From: Candidatus Lachnoclostridium avicola
Lineage (GTDB): Bacteria > Bacillota > Clostridia > Lachnospirales > Lachnospiraceae
NCBI GenBank assembly: GCA_019114465.1
Contig: DXFM01000031.1
Coordinates: 62,001 to 126,000 of the forward strand
Direction: 5' to 3'
Length of the DNA: 64,000 nucleotides
Position 1 is the first letter of the stretch, and each line of letters opens with the position of its first letter. Made by a program: the position numbers and the translations under genes. The notes beneath the pieces were generated by a model. The model ran no database searches, was not told the origin of the DNA, and saw nothing but the letters and a program-made list of their open reading frames with translations. Of this stretch, positions 37,772 through 46,218 are shown in pieces.

Positions 37772-38431
37772 ATGGATTCACTCTCTCTGACCCTGGCGGA
37801 GGCGCCTATTTTTCATTCCATCTCCCCGGAAGAAATCTCCTCCATGCTGGCCTGCCTCTCCCCCAGACAGAAAAAATTCCAGAAAGATGAAATCATCTTT
37901 CCGGAAGGATCTCCCATCGCCCAGATCGGCCTGGTGCTGTCCGGGCAGGTACACATTGTAAAGGAAGACTACTGGGGAAGGCGCACGCTCATGGCCTCCG
38001 TCGGCCCGGGTGAGTGTTTCGGGGAAGCCTACGCCTGCCTCCCGGACTCTCCTTTCCCCTTTACGGCGACGGCGGCGGAGCACGTCTCCGTCCTGTTTTT
38101 AAATGCCAGCCGGGCTCTGACCATCTGCTCCTCTGCCTGTCCCTTTCACTCCCGGCTGATCCGCAACCTGCTGACCACCCTGGCGGAGAGCAACCTCCGC
38201 CTGGCAAGGAAGATCGAGTGCACATCCCCCAGAACCATCCGGGAAAAGCTCCTCTCCTATTTTTCCTCCCAGGCGCGGCTGGCCCGCTCCTCCTCCTTCA
38301 CCATCCCCTTCTCCCGGCAGCAGCTGGCGGAGTATCTCTCCGTGGACCGCAGCGCCATGACAGTGGAGCTTTATAAGCTGAAGGAGGAAGGGATTATCTG
38401 GTTTGAAAAGCGGGACGTACGGCTGCTGTAG
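37772..38431 (+). CDS. Crp/Fnr-family regulator, HcpR-like context
   Basis: 219 aa from the ATG at 37772 (AAAGGAGG upstream; the frame upstream to 37706 crosses the promoter). Beta-barrel sensor 15-125 (ARM: GSPIAQIGLVLSGQVHIVKED), dimer helix, and winged helix SRQQLAEYLSVDRSAMTVEL near 184-203. It likely controls the divergent ferredoxin/cysteine-protein pair, as HcpR-type regulators do in nitrosative stress. No conserved Cys cluster for an Fnr centre. Its last 38 nt overlap the end of the convergent MATE gene. Confidence 0.88.
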   Translation: MDSLSLTLAEAPIFHSISPEEISSMLACLSPRQKKFQKDEIIFPEGSPIAQIGLVLSGQVHIVKEDYWGRRTLMASVGPGECFGEAYACLPDSPFPFTATAAEHVSVLFLNASRALTICSSACPFHSRLIRNLLTTLAESNLRLARKIECTSPRTIREKLLSYFSSQARLARSSSFTIPFSRQQLAEYLSVDRSAMTVELYKLKEEGIIWFEKRDVRLL

Positions 38432-39797
38432 TCTCCATCTCCCGGATCCGCCTCATCTCCCCCATGATGGACAGGCTGGTCACCACAAAAGCGGCAAAGT
38501 CGGCGGTGGGACCGGCGAACATGATCCCGTCGATTCCGAAAATCATGGGAAGAACCACGAGAAGGGGGATCAGAAACAGCACCTGTCTGGTCATGGACAG
38601 CACCAGCCCCTTTACCGGCTTCCCGATGGCGGCAAAGAAGTTGGAGGAGATCAGCTGAACACCGTTGACAATCACCATGAAGAGATAGGTTCTCATAAAA
38701 CGGACGGCAAATTCATAGTAGAGAGCGTCTCCGCTCCCAAACAGGGAAAGAATCTGTCTCGGGCAGAACTGAAACAGGCCAAAGCCCACGGCGGAAATCA
38801 CCAGATTGCAGCAGATGGCCAGACGGTACGTGCGGCGGACCCGCTCATATTTTCCAGCGCCGTAGTTAAATCCGATAATGGGCTGGCATCCCTGGGAAAT
38901 GCCGACGATCACCGCCAGCAGAATGGCATTGGTCTTCATCACGATGCCGCAGGCCGCCAGAGGCGCCTCCATGCCGTACACGGACCTGGCCCCATAGTAA
39001 GTCAGGGAATTGTTCAGCACGATCTGCACCAGAGTGATGGCCACCTGATTCAGGCTGTTGCTCATTCCCAGGGACGCAGTGGTCAGACACTCCTTCGCGC
39101 TCAGGCGAAAATTCTTCCGCTCCAGTTTTACCTGTTTAAAATTCCACAGATATCTCACAGCCATTAGGAAGGAGAAAAACTGTCCGATCACCGTGGCAAT
39201 GGCGGCTCCTGCCACCCCCTGGTGAAATACGAAAATAAAAATGGGATCCAGAATGGTGTTTAACACCGCCCCCACCAGCATGCAGACCATGGAGTATTTG
39301 GGACTGCCGTCCGCCCGGGCCAGATTGCACACAGCATTGGTCACGATCAGAAACGGCATTCCCACTGCGGTGATTCTGGTATAGCTCACCGCGTAGGGCA
39401 TCACGTCCGCAGTGGCTCCGAAGGCCGTCAGCAGGGGATCCAGGAACAGCTCCACCAGCACAGCGTAGAGAATACCGAACAGAAACATCATGCACACGCC
39501 GTTTCCCACCACGTCCGCCGCCTTTTCCTTCATGCCGCTTCCCAGATAAAGGGAAAAGCGGGACGCGCTTCCGATGCCGATGAGCAGGGCAATGGCCAGA
39601 CAGATGGTGGTCAGGGGATAGGCCACGTTGGTGGCCGCGTTCCCCAGATAGCCCACGCCCTGGCCGATAAAGATCTGATCCACGATGTTGTAGAGGGAGC
39701 TGACCAGCATGGCGATGACGCTGGGAATGGCAAATTCCTTTAACAGTGTGGAAATTTTTTCATAACCCAATGGATTTTCAGCAGCTTCACTTTTCAT
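38394..39797 (-). CDS. MATE-family efflux transporter
   Basis: 467 aa with twelve predicted helices. Opens with EKISTLLKEFAIPSVIAMLVSSLYNIVDQIFIGQGVG, typical of clostridial MATE pumps, with internal duplication (second half from about 240). Exports cationic drugs or metabolites by Na+ or H+ antiport. Starts inside the last 11 nt of the MarR gene and is presumably under its control. Its 3' end overlaps the Crp/Fnr gene tail to tail by 38 nt. Confidence 0.93.
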   Translation of the reverse strand: MKSEAAENPLGYEKISTLLKEFAIPSVIAMLVSSLYNIVDQIFIGQGVGYLGNAATNVAYPLTTICLAIALLIGIGSASRFSLYLGSGMKEKAADVVGNGVCMMFLFGILYAVLVELFLDPLLTAFGATADVMPYAVSYTRITAVGMPFLIVTNAVCNLARADGSPKYSMVCMLVGAVLNTILDPIFIFVFHQGVAGAAIATVIGQFFSFLMAVRYLWNFKQVKLERKNFRLSAKECLTTASLGMSNSLNQVAITLVQIVLNNSLTYYGARSVYGMEAPLAACGIVMKTNAILLAVIVGISQGCQPIIGFNYGAGKYERVRRTYRLAICCNLVISAVGFGLFQFCPRQILSLFGSGDALYYEFAVRFMRTYLFMVIVNGVQLISSNFFAAIGKPVKGLVLSMTRQVLFLIPLLVVLPMIFGIDGIMFAGPTADFAAFVVTSLSIMGEMRRIREMETTAAVRPAFQTR

Positions 39798-40266
39798 TTC
39801 TTTCCTCTCTCCTTTTCTCCCAAAATCTCTCTTTTCCCGGATACAGACAGGAGTGGAGGTTTTCCGCCGCTCTCTGAAGCAGGTCGTTGAGCTGGCGGAC
39901 CTCCTCCTCCGTAAAGTCCTCTGTCATCTCCCCCTCCGTCTCCCGGCTGATCCTGCGGATCTGCTCAAAAATCCCCAGAGACTTTTCCGTGGGGTAGAGC
40001 CGGCAGGTTCTCTTATCCCCCTCATACTGTTCCCGCCGCAGAAAACCGCCTTTTTCCAGGGCGGCCACCGCCCGGGTCACATTGCTGGGATGAACCGAAA
40101 AGCTCTCCAGAAACTGGTCCTGGGTGATTCCCGGCTCCCGGCACACCTTCAGCACATATATGTGCTGACTGCTGTTTAACCCCAGAGGCGCCAGTTTCCG
40201 GTCCAGACACATCTTTTTATACCGGTCCGCGATCCCCATCCAGCGAAGAATCTCCATATGTCTCAC
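39787..40266 (-). CDS. MarR-family regulator of the MATE pump
   Basis: 159 aa. Winged helix about 45-115 (GITQDQFLESFSVHPSNVTRAV recognition region; GDKRTCRLYPTEK wing). ATG at 40266 with AAAGGAG. Overlap with the MATE gene and a palindrome over its own -35 argue for a self-regulated drug-inducible unit. Confidence 0.93.
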   Translation of the reverse strand: MRHMEILRWMGIADRYKKMCLDRKLAPLGLNSSQHIYVLKVCREPGITQDQFLESFSVHPSNVTRAVAALEKGGFLRREQYEGDKRTCRLYPTEKSLGIFEQIRRISRETEGEMTEDFTEEEVRQLNDLLQRAAENLHSCLYPGKERFWEKRREERNEK

Positions 40267-40293
40267 TCCTTTTGTTTTTTTCGATCTGTATTT

Positions 40294-40327
40294 ATTATAG
40301 TTCTATTTAATTGCGTGCGCAAGCAAT
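40294..40327 (-). promoter_or_regulatory. marR-MATE promoter with operator over the -35
   Basis: Reverse strand -35 TTGCGC (40317-40322), 17-nt spacer, -10 TATAAT (40294-40299). ATTGCGTGCGCAAGCAAT (40310-40327) is an 18-bp inverted repeat with one mismatched pair, covering the -35, a usual MarR repression site. Confidence 0.75.
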
Positions 40328-40343
40328 ATTATGCACAAAAAAA

Positions 40344-40388
40344 GAGACCGGCTGGCTGGATTTTTTTATCCATGGGCCAGTCGATCTC
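40344..40388 (-). terminator. Terminator of the DegV-ICMT-GH3-HD-GYP operon
   Basis: Reverse strand stem from GAGATCGACTGGC to GCCAGCCGGTCTC with inner GGAT/ATCC pairing, followed by TTTTTTTG. It starts 24 nt after the HD-GYP stop codon and closes the four-gene unit. Confidence 0.8.
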
Positions 40389-40411
40389 ATTATGATAGAT
40401 GCAGCTCCATC

Positions 40412-42961
40412 TCACTCGCCTCCGTTTTCCGGATGCTCCTCATCCACAATGGGAGTGATCCGTCCCTCCCGGATCATCCGGCAGAACATGGGCACCAGCT
40501 CCGGGTCGAACTGGGTTCCCGCGCCCCGCTCCAGCTCTTCCATGGCCTCGCTCACGGGAATCTGGTGTTTGTAGCACCTTTTGGAAACCATGGCGTCAAA
40601 GGAATCCACAATGCAGAGGATCCGCGCCGCCAGGGGGATGTCGTTTCCGGCAATGCGGCGGGGATAGCCCTTTCCGTCGTACCTCTCGTGGTGGCCGATA
40701 ACCGCCGGGATCACGTAATCCATCATGGGCAGGTGGCGGATGATCTCCACGGAGGAAGCCACGTGGTTTTTCATCACCTCATACTCCTCCGCCGTCAGCT
40801 GTCCCTGCTTGTTTAAAATATTTTCCGGGATGCCGATCTTTCCGATGTCGTGGAGCAGGCCGGCCTCCTTCACAATCTCCTGGAAATCCTCGCTGCCTCC
40901 CGCTTCCCTCGCCAGGGCCTCCCCGTAATAGGCCACGTTTTTAGAGTGCTGGAAGGTGTAGTGGTCCTTCGCGTCGATGGCAGCGGTCAGGGCGTAAATG
41001 GTGGGCGCGTACTCCTGATATTTGCTTCTGTGGCGCTCCCGCTCCAGAATTCCCGACTTCTCGCTGACAAACTGGTCGGAGTAAACGATGATTCCGTTCT
41101 TTCCCGTCTTCTTCACCTGGTAGACCGCCATCTCGCCGCCCCGGATCAGCTCCTTCACGGAGGTGGCCGCATAGGGAATGGCGCAGATTCCGCAGCTCAC
41201 CGTCAGGGCACGCAGGTACTTGTCCACCTCGCCCCGCTGCCGGTTGATGTCGTTGATCTGGATGCTGATATTCTCCGCCAGGTTGCGGGCGGAAAATATG
41301 TCGTAGTCCGGCAGCACTGCGGCAAATTCCTTTCCGCTGTAGCGGGCCGCATATCCGCTCTCCCCCACCGTTCCCCGGATAATATGAGCGATGTGGCGCA
41401 GGGCTTCGTCTCCCTCCCGCTCGCCGTAAAGCTGATTGTACAGCTTAAAATCATCCACGCTGATGATCATCAGGGCCAGGGACGTATTTTTGCAGCGCTC
41501 ATAGCACTCGTCCACCCGCTTCAGGAAATACTCCCGGTTCAGCAGCCCGGTGAGCCGGTCCGTGCAGGCCTCCCGGTAGGTCTTCTCATACATCCGGGAG
41601 TTCTTGACCGCAATGCAGCTCACCGACTGGATGGATCGCAGGAACGACAGATCCTCGTTGCTGAGCCGCTCCCGGCGTCCTTTTTTCCCTTCCTTCGGGC
41701 CCAGGAACACCACCCCCACCAGCTCGCTGCTGTCCTTCAGGGGCATGAAGCACTCCACTTTCATTTTCTCCAGCTGAGATTTTTCTTCTTCCCAGAGCGA
41801 CTTGTATTCCACCGTCCGCTTAAAATCCCGGAGAAGCAGGCAGTCTCCCTCCCGCTTCATGATTTCCACCAGGGGATGATCCGGACTCATGGAGAAATTG
41901 CGGTCGTCCAGAGGACTGCTGCTGTAAACCATGGGATAGCGGCCGTCCTCATCCCCCAGACAGATATAGGCCTTTTTTATGCCGAGAGTGGTCTCCAGCA
42001 TGGAAATCATGGCCTGGAAAATCTCATTCATCCGCAGACTGGAGGAAACCGCCGTGGTATACTGGCTCAGCTGCTCCGTCCTGCTGGCCTCCTCGCCGAT
42101 GAAGATCCGGTCAAAGAGCATTTTCATCATCAGATAGATGACCCAGGTGGCCGCAATGGTAATCACCACAACCACCATGACGCTGACGGAATCCAGAAAT
42201 GGAATTTTCCTCTGGATGTAGTCGTTCATGGTCTGGGCCAGGTTGTAAAAGGCCATGACGCTGATGCCGATGGCCAGCACATAGCAGCCCGCCATAGAGC
42301 CGATGGCCGTCAGGGTAAACAGCCGCAGGGAGTACAGGCTGTAGAACATAATCACCGCGTTAAACAGGCCGGCGAGAATATCCAGGGGGAAATTGTTGAA
42401 CACGGAAATTCCCACATTTCCCAGGAGCAGAATCACGATTCCAAACAGCAGGGCGTTCAGTTTTCCCGCCCTCTCCGGATCCCGTTTTCTGGCCTTTCTC
42501 ACCATGAGAAACATGTAAACCACAGCTCCGGCGCAGAGCCCGTACATAATGCAGACCTGCCACCCCATGTGGTACACAAAGGAGACGTCCGTTCCCCTGC
42601 CCACCATCTCCGGAGCGGGCAGAAACCATTCCGTCAGGCAGTTGATCACCGTTCCCGCCGCCAGCAGGATTCCCCAGACCCGGCAGCCGCTTTTTTTCGT
42701 TATGCAGCAGAATTCCCGGATAAAACAGAGATAGGCGTAGGGAAGCATCCATATGCCGGCCAGGGATACGTGATACCAGAGCCGGTAGGTGGGAGGAAAC
42801 TGAATCCTCATGAGGAGGGAGCCTCCCGTCCACAGGATCATGGTGATCAGCACCATCATAAAATTGACGATCAGCCTGTTTTTCTTCGCAGGCAGAAACA
42901 CTACAAGGAAAAACACGTAGAAGTACAGGGCTGACAATGATATAAATACATAACTGCTCAT
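40412..42961 (-). CDS. Membrane GAF-GGDEF(degenerate)-HD-GYP signalling protein
   Basis: 849 aa. About seven to eight N-terminal helices (1-290) form a membrane sensor; a GAF-like domain (about 305-455) follows; then a GGDEF domain whose signature is SGKEF (in YSGKEFAAVLPDYD), so cyclase activity is doubtful; then an HD-GYP domain with HDIGKIGIP and HHERYDGKGYP, complete for c-di-GMP hydrolysis. Predicted c-di-GMP phosphodiesterase reacting to a membrane signal. Its ATG overlaps the GH3 stop (ATGA). Last gene of the operon. Confidence 0.93.
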   Translation of the reverse strand: MSSYVFISLSALYFYVFFLVVFLPAKKNRLIVNFMMVLITMILWTGGSLLMRIQFPPTYRLWYHVSLAGIWMLPYAYLCFIREFCCITKKSGCRVWGILLAAGTVINCLTEWFLPAPEMVGRGTDVSFVYHMGWQVCIMYGLCAGAVVYMFLMVRKARKRDPERAGKLNALLFGIVILLLGNVGISVFNNFPLDILAGLFNAVIMFYSLYSLRLFTLTAIGSMAGCYVLAIGISVMAFYNLAQTMNDYIQRKIPFLDSVSVMVVVVITIAATWVIYLMMKMLFDRIFIGEEASRTEQLSQYTTAVSSSLRMNEIFQAMISMLETTLGIKKAYICLGDEDGRYPMVYSSSPLDDRNFSMSPDHPLVEIMKREGDCLLLRDFKRTVEYKSLWEEEKSQLEKMKVECFMPLKDSSELVGVVFLGPKEGKKGRRERLSNEDLSFLRSIQSVSCIAVKNSRMYEKTYREACTDRLTGLLNREYFLKRVDECYERCKNTSLALMIISVDDFKLYNQLYGEREGDEALRHIAHIIRGTVGESGYAARYSGKEFAAVLPDYDIFSARNLAENISIQINDINRQRGEVDKYLRALTVSCGICAIPYAATSVKELIRGGEMAVYQVKKTGKNGIIVYSDQFVSEKSGILERERHRSKYQEYAPTIYALTAAIDAKDHYTFQHSKNVAYYGEALAREAGGSEDFQEIVKEAGLLHDIGKIGIPENILNKQGQLTAEEYEVMKNHVASSVEIIRHLPMMDYVIPAVIGHHERYDGKGYPRRIAGNDIPLAARILCIVDSFDAMVSKRCYKHQIPVSEAMEELERGAGTQFDPELVPMFCRMIREGRITPIVDEEHPENGGE

Positions 42962-44595
42962 CTCTGACCTCTCCTTTGCTCGTACATCTCCTCCTGCATC
43001 CTCACCATTTCCTTCACATCGTGAATGTCCGGGTTGATGCGCCGAAGCGTTTTTCCTCTGTACCGCCGATAGTATTCAAAGGTGCCGCATTTTAATACTG
43101 TGATCTGAAGCGGGTCCATTCCCAGAATCCGCTTCAGATCGTTGTAATCCTGATCCACATATTTAAAATAGATGGTCAGGTGGTCTTTTAAGATTTCTTT
43201 GCTCACAGCCGAGTGGACCGCCGCCTCCGGCGTGAGCTCCACGTATAGATGAAGATAGGGCCGCCCCTTATCCGGCGTAAATTCCTTCAGGGCCGTCCAG
43301 TCCTGGATCCCCAGGCCCGACAGCCGGATCACATTTTCAATGGAATTGCGGGATATTCTGGTAAAGCCGGCGATGTCGATGATATCCGGCACCCGGTCGA
43401 TGTACTCAAACCGGGGAATCCTGGTCTCATCTTCCCTGCTGGTCAGACCCAGGCACCGGTACATATCTCCTACCCGGTATCTGGCAAAGGCTCCGCCTTT
43501 CAGCACCGTGAGCACGATCTCATACACTTCCCCCGCCTGTACCTCGTCCATGCAGATGGTCCTGGGCTGATAGGAGGGATCCTCCATATTTTTCCGCATT
43601 TCCTCCTCCGGCATAAACTCGTAGAAGCAGGTATCCGGGAAAAAGTACAGCCCGTTCCGGCTCCAGGTCTCGATTCCAATGCAGCTGGGTTCCGTCCCGG
43701 AAAATACCTCGATGGGACGGACGCCCCACAGGTCCTCCAGATCATCCTTGTAGCACCGGTTGTCCGTGCCGGCGCACACAAAACCCTTCAGGGTAAACAG
43801 ATCCTTCGGCTTCAGCTCCCGGTTCTCCTTTTTGCAGAGCTGTTTCGCCTTCAGATAGCGGAGCACCATGGACGGGGACATGGACATCATCTTTTTCAGC
43901 TTGGAGCCGCCCTTTCCTCCCTCGGACATGGCCGCCACGCTCAGACTCACATAGTAGGCCACGCTTCCCAGGCCGAAGAAAAAGTCGATTCCCTTCTTCA
44001 TTCCCAGCTTGAAGCCTCTCTTGTTCCGCTCGGAAAAAGTCATATTCACCGCCTCAGACACCGGCGGCAGAAATTCCACGTCGATCTCGTCCTTTAATCC
44101 CAGGGGAATCAGTCCCGTGGTATAGGGAAGGGGCGCAAGGGCATAGAGGAAGGTATCCCCCGGCTCAATGTCAAACTGCCCCTTTTCCCGGCTGGTGGAG
44201 AGAATCATACAGGCCAGCACGTTGGTCTTATAGGTCTGGAGCATTCCCTTGGTATAGGGAGCAGTCTTGATGGGATGCTTTCCCCCCTCCCAGGTGGTCT
44301 GAATCCAGATGATCGGTTTCTCCGGAAGCATCTCCTCCCGCTTCATCAGAAGCACGTCCGCGTAGTCCTCGTAGGTGGTCAGAGGCACCATCCGTCGGAA
44401 TTCCTCTATGGTCCTGGGCATCTTCCCCTTCAGGATTTTCTGTCCCAGCGGCGACGAACACCACAGATCTATCTGCTCCTTTAGCAGGCGGTTCTGGATG
44501 GTCATGTATTCATCCATGGACAGATCCAGAAATCCGCAGTACTCCTGCCAGATCTGATCGTATTCTTTGTTCTTCAGCTTTTCCTCAAATGTCAT
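42958..44595 (-). CDS. GH3-like acyl-adenylating enzyme (auxin-responsive GH3 family)
   Basis: 545 aa. GH3-family landmarks: FRRMVPLTTYEDYADVLL near 48-65, FLYALAPLPYTTGLIP, GFVCAGTDNRCYKDDLEDLWG, VFSGTEPSCIG, FYEFMPEEE, and GAFARYRVGDMYRC in the C-terminal half. Plant GH3 enzymes activate a carboxylate with ATP and conjugate it to an amine; bacterial members are poorly studied. Flanked by an ICMT-like methyltransferase (ATGA overlap) and the HD-GYP gene (ATGA overlap). Substrate unknown; a fatty acid from the operon DegV protein is a speculation. Confidence 0.85.
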   Translation of the reverse strand: MTFEEKLKNKEYDQIWQEYCGFLDLSMDEYMTIQNRLLKEQIDLWCSSPLGQKILKGKMPRTIEEFRRMVPLTTYEDYADVLLMKREEMLPEKPIIWIQTTWEGGKHPIKTAPYTKGMLQTYKTNVLACMILSTSREKGQFDIEPGDTFLYALAPLPYTTGLIPLGLKDEIDVEFLPPVSEAVNMTFSERNKRGFKLGMKKGIDFFFGLGSVAYYVSLSVAAMSEGGKGGSKLKKMMSMSPSMVLRYLKAKQLCKKENRELKPKDLFTLKGFVCAGTDNRCYKDDLEDLWGVRPIEVFSGTEPSCIGIETWSRNGLYFFPDTCFYEFMPEEEMRKNMEDPSYQPRTICMDEVQAGEVYEIVLTVLKGGAFARYRVGDMYRCLGLTSREDETRIPRFEYIDRVPDIIDIAGFTRISRNSIENVIRLSGLGIQDWTALKEFTPDKGRPYLHLYVELTPEAAVHSAVSKEILKDHLTIYFKYVDQDYNDLKRILGMDPLQITVLKCGTFEYYRRYRGKTLRRINPDIHDVKEMVRMQEEMYEQRRGQR

Positions 44596-45122
44596 CTTTT
44601 TGCCTTTCTTCCCACGGAAAAGAGAAATGGCACCTCTTTTCTGTACGCTTCGTAATCAGAAAACTCTCTCACAAAAATAATCCGGTCCTGGTACCACACA
44701 TACAGCAGATTCAGCAGGGAATAAACCATCCCCGCCGCCAGCTGCCTTCCCCCTGCTGCCAGCCCCAGAAACAAAAAACAAAAGAAAAAAGGAACAACTC
44801 CGGGATGACGGCTCCTGCCGTAGATTCCCGTCCGGCACGCCTTCGCCTCAGCCGCCTCCCTGCAGTAGGTATCCTCAAAGGGAAGGGCAAAAAAGAGGGC
44901 ATAAATCAGGGCCCCCAGACTGACCGCCGCCGGAATCAGCCACAGCAGCCTCATTCCCCGTCCCGCCTGGATTCCCTGCCATATAAAAACGGCGCCCACA
45001 GCCCCAAGAATCACGCAGCCGGCCATAAAAAAACCGTTCATCCACCGTTTTTTCCAGAATACCCGGTTCCAGTCATAGAGAAAGAACAGGGCAAACGCGG
45101 CTCCTCCAGCCAGCCATTCCAT
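44592..45122 (-). CDS. Isoprenylcysteine methyltransferase-like membrane protein
   Basis: 176 aa with four to five helices. GIYGRSRHPGVVPFFFCFLFL near 105-125 matches the ICMT/phospholipid methyltransferase motif (RHP plus hydrophobic helix), and the C-terminal EFSDYEAYRKEVPFLF matches the usual EEPxLxxxFGxxYxxYxxxVPxFxP tail. These enzymes methylate carboxyl or lipid groups with SAM at the membrane. Only 3 nt separate it from the DegV stop. Prenylated proteins are not expected here, so the substrate is probably a lipid-like acid. Confidence 0.78.
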   Translation of the reverse strand: MEWLAGGAAFALFFLYDWNRVFWKKRWMNGFFMAGCVILGAVGAVFIWQGIQAGRGMRLLWLIPAAVSLGALIYALFFALPFEDTYCREAAEAKACRTGIYGRSRHPGVVPFFFCFLFLGLAAGGRQLAAGMVYSLLNLLYVWYQDRIIFVREFSDYEAYRKEVPFLFSVGRKAKR

Positions 45123-45125
45123 ATC

Positions 45126-45980
45126 CTACTCCTCCTCAAATCCGGCGATGCCGAAGGCGCCTGGACCGCCGTGGCAGGAGATCACACAGCCGATGGGAAA
45201 TGTGTACACCTTCTGAACGCCCCGGCGCAGAGCCTCCCCCTTCATCTGTTCCAGCAGATCCAGGGAAAATCCCTCCACATAGAAGAGAATCAGCCGCTCC
45301 CTCTCCAGGCGGAATTCCCGGAAATAGTCATCCAGCACCTGAAATGCCACCTTTTCCATGGATCCTCTGTATTTTTTCGAGGCCTTCAGCTCTCCGTCCT
45401 CAATCCGGATCAGGGGCTTGATGTTTAACAGGGACGCTCCCAGGTAAGCCGCATTGGAAACCCGTCCGCCGGCCTTCAGATACTCCAGGGTATCCGGCAG
45501 AAACACCACACGGGCCCGTTTCACATACCGGCGGATCTGTTCCGCCGCTGTTTCCCAGTCCGGCGCCTCCCGGAGAATCTCCGCCGCCTTCAGAAGGAGA
45601 AGGCTGATTCCGCCGGACACATTCTCCGAATCGATGAGATGGATCCGGTCGTCCCCCAGCTCATTTAACGCCATCCGGGCATTCCCATAGGTGGACGAGG
45701 CCTTCGACGTGTAGGAGATGTGAAAAATCTCCGCCTCCGGCCGTTCCCTCCGCAGATCCCGGAAAAACCGGACATATTCCTGGGGATTTACAGCGGAGGT
45801 GGTGGGCACCTTTTTCGTCCTGCGGTACTCCTCAAACACCTCTGTCACCGGAAAACTTCCGTCTTTTTTCAGCTCGTTTCCAATCACCACTCCCATGGGA
45901 ATGACCTGCAGGTTCGTCTCCCTGATCACTTCCCCAGAAGGGTCGGAACCGCTCTCCGTCGTCAGCACCACATTTTCCAC
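45126..45980 (-). CDS. DegV family protein, first gene of the GH3 operon
   Basis: 284 aa, GTG start at 45980 (AGGGAGATAAGAAT before it). VVLTTESGSDPSGEVI at the start, PTTSAVNPQEYVRFF, IHLIDSENVSGGISLLLLKAA and the C-terminal SCHGGPGAFGIAGFEE are DegV landmarks. DegV/FakB proteins bind a single fatty acid. Unlike the copy at 20099 it heads an operon with lipid- and acyl-active enzymes, suggesting it presents an acyl chain to them. Confidence 0.9.
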   Translation of the reverse strand: MENVVLTTESGSDPSGEVIRETNLQVIPMGVVIGNELKKDGSFPVTEVFEEYRRTKKVPTTSAVNPQEYVRFFRDLRRERPEAEIFHISYTSKASSTYGNARMALNELGDDRIHLIDSENVSGGISLLLLKAAEILREAPDWETAAEQIRRYVKRARVVFLPDTLEYLKAGGRVSNAAYLGASLLNIKPLIRIEDGELKASKKYRGSMEKVAFQVLDDYFREFRLERERLILFYVEGFSLDLLEQMKGEALRRGVQKVYTFPIGCVISCHGGPGAFGIAGFEEE

Positions 45981-46047
45981 ATTCTTATCTCCCTGCCATT
46001 TTTTATGCCAAAATCACGTTCTGCTCTCATTTTCGACAATAATCTAC

Positions 46048-46076
46048 ATTATATACAAAATACACTTGTTTTTCAA
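46048..46076 (-). promoter_or_regulatory. Promoter of the DegV-ICMT-GH3-HD-GYP operon
   Basis: Reverse strand -35 TTGAAA (46071-46076), 17-nt spacer, -10 TATAAT (46048-46053), about 65 nt before the GTG start. Confidence 0.8.
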
Positions 46077-46178
46077 TAGACAGCTTTCCGCCATACCTAA
46101 TTTTTACCTATTTCCCCTGGATTCTGATAGTCTCCCATATTGGATAAGCTGTCCTGAAGCACGCCGTGCAAAAAAAGA

Positions 46179-46203
46179 GAAGCCCGGCTGCCAGCCCGGC
46201 TTC
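46179..46203 (-). terminator. Terminator of the SLC13 permease gene
   Basis: Reverse strand GAAGCCGGGCT/AGCCGGGCTTC stem with a G-G mismatch, GGC loop, then TCTTTTTTTG. It lies 16 nt after the permease stop. Confidence 0.85.
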
Positions 46204-46218
46204 CCAAAATATTTCATA

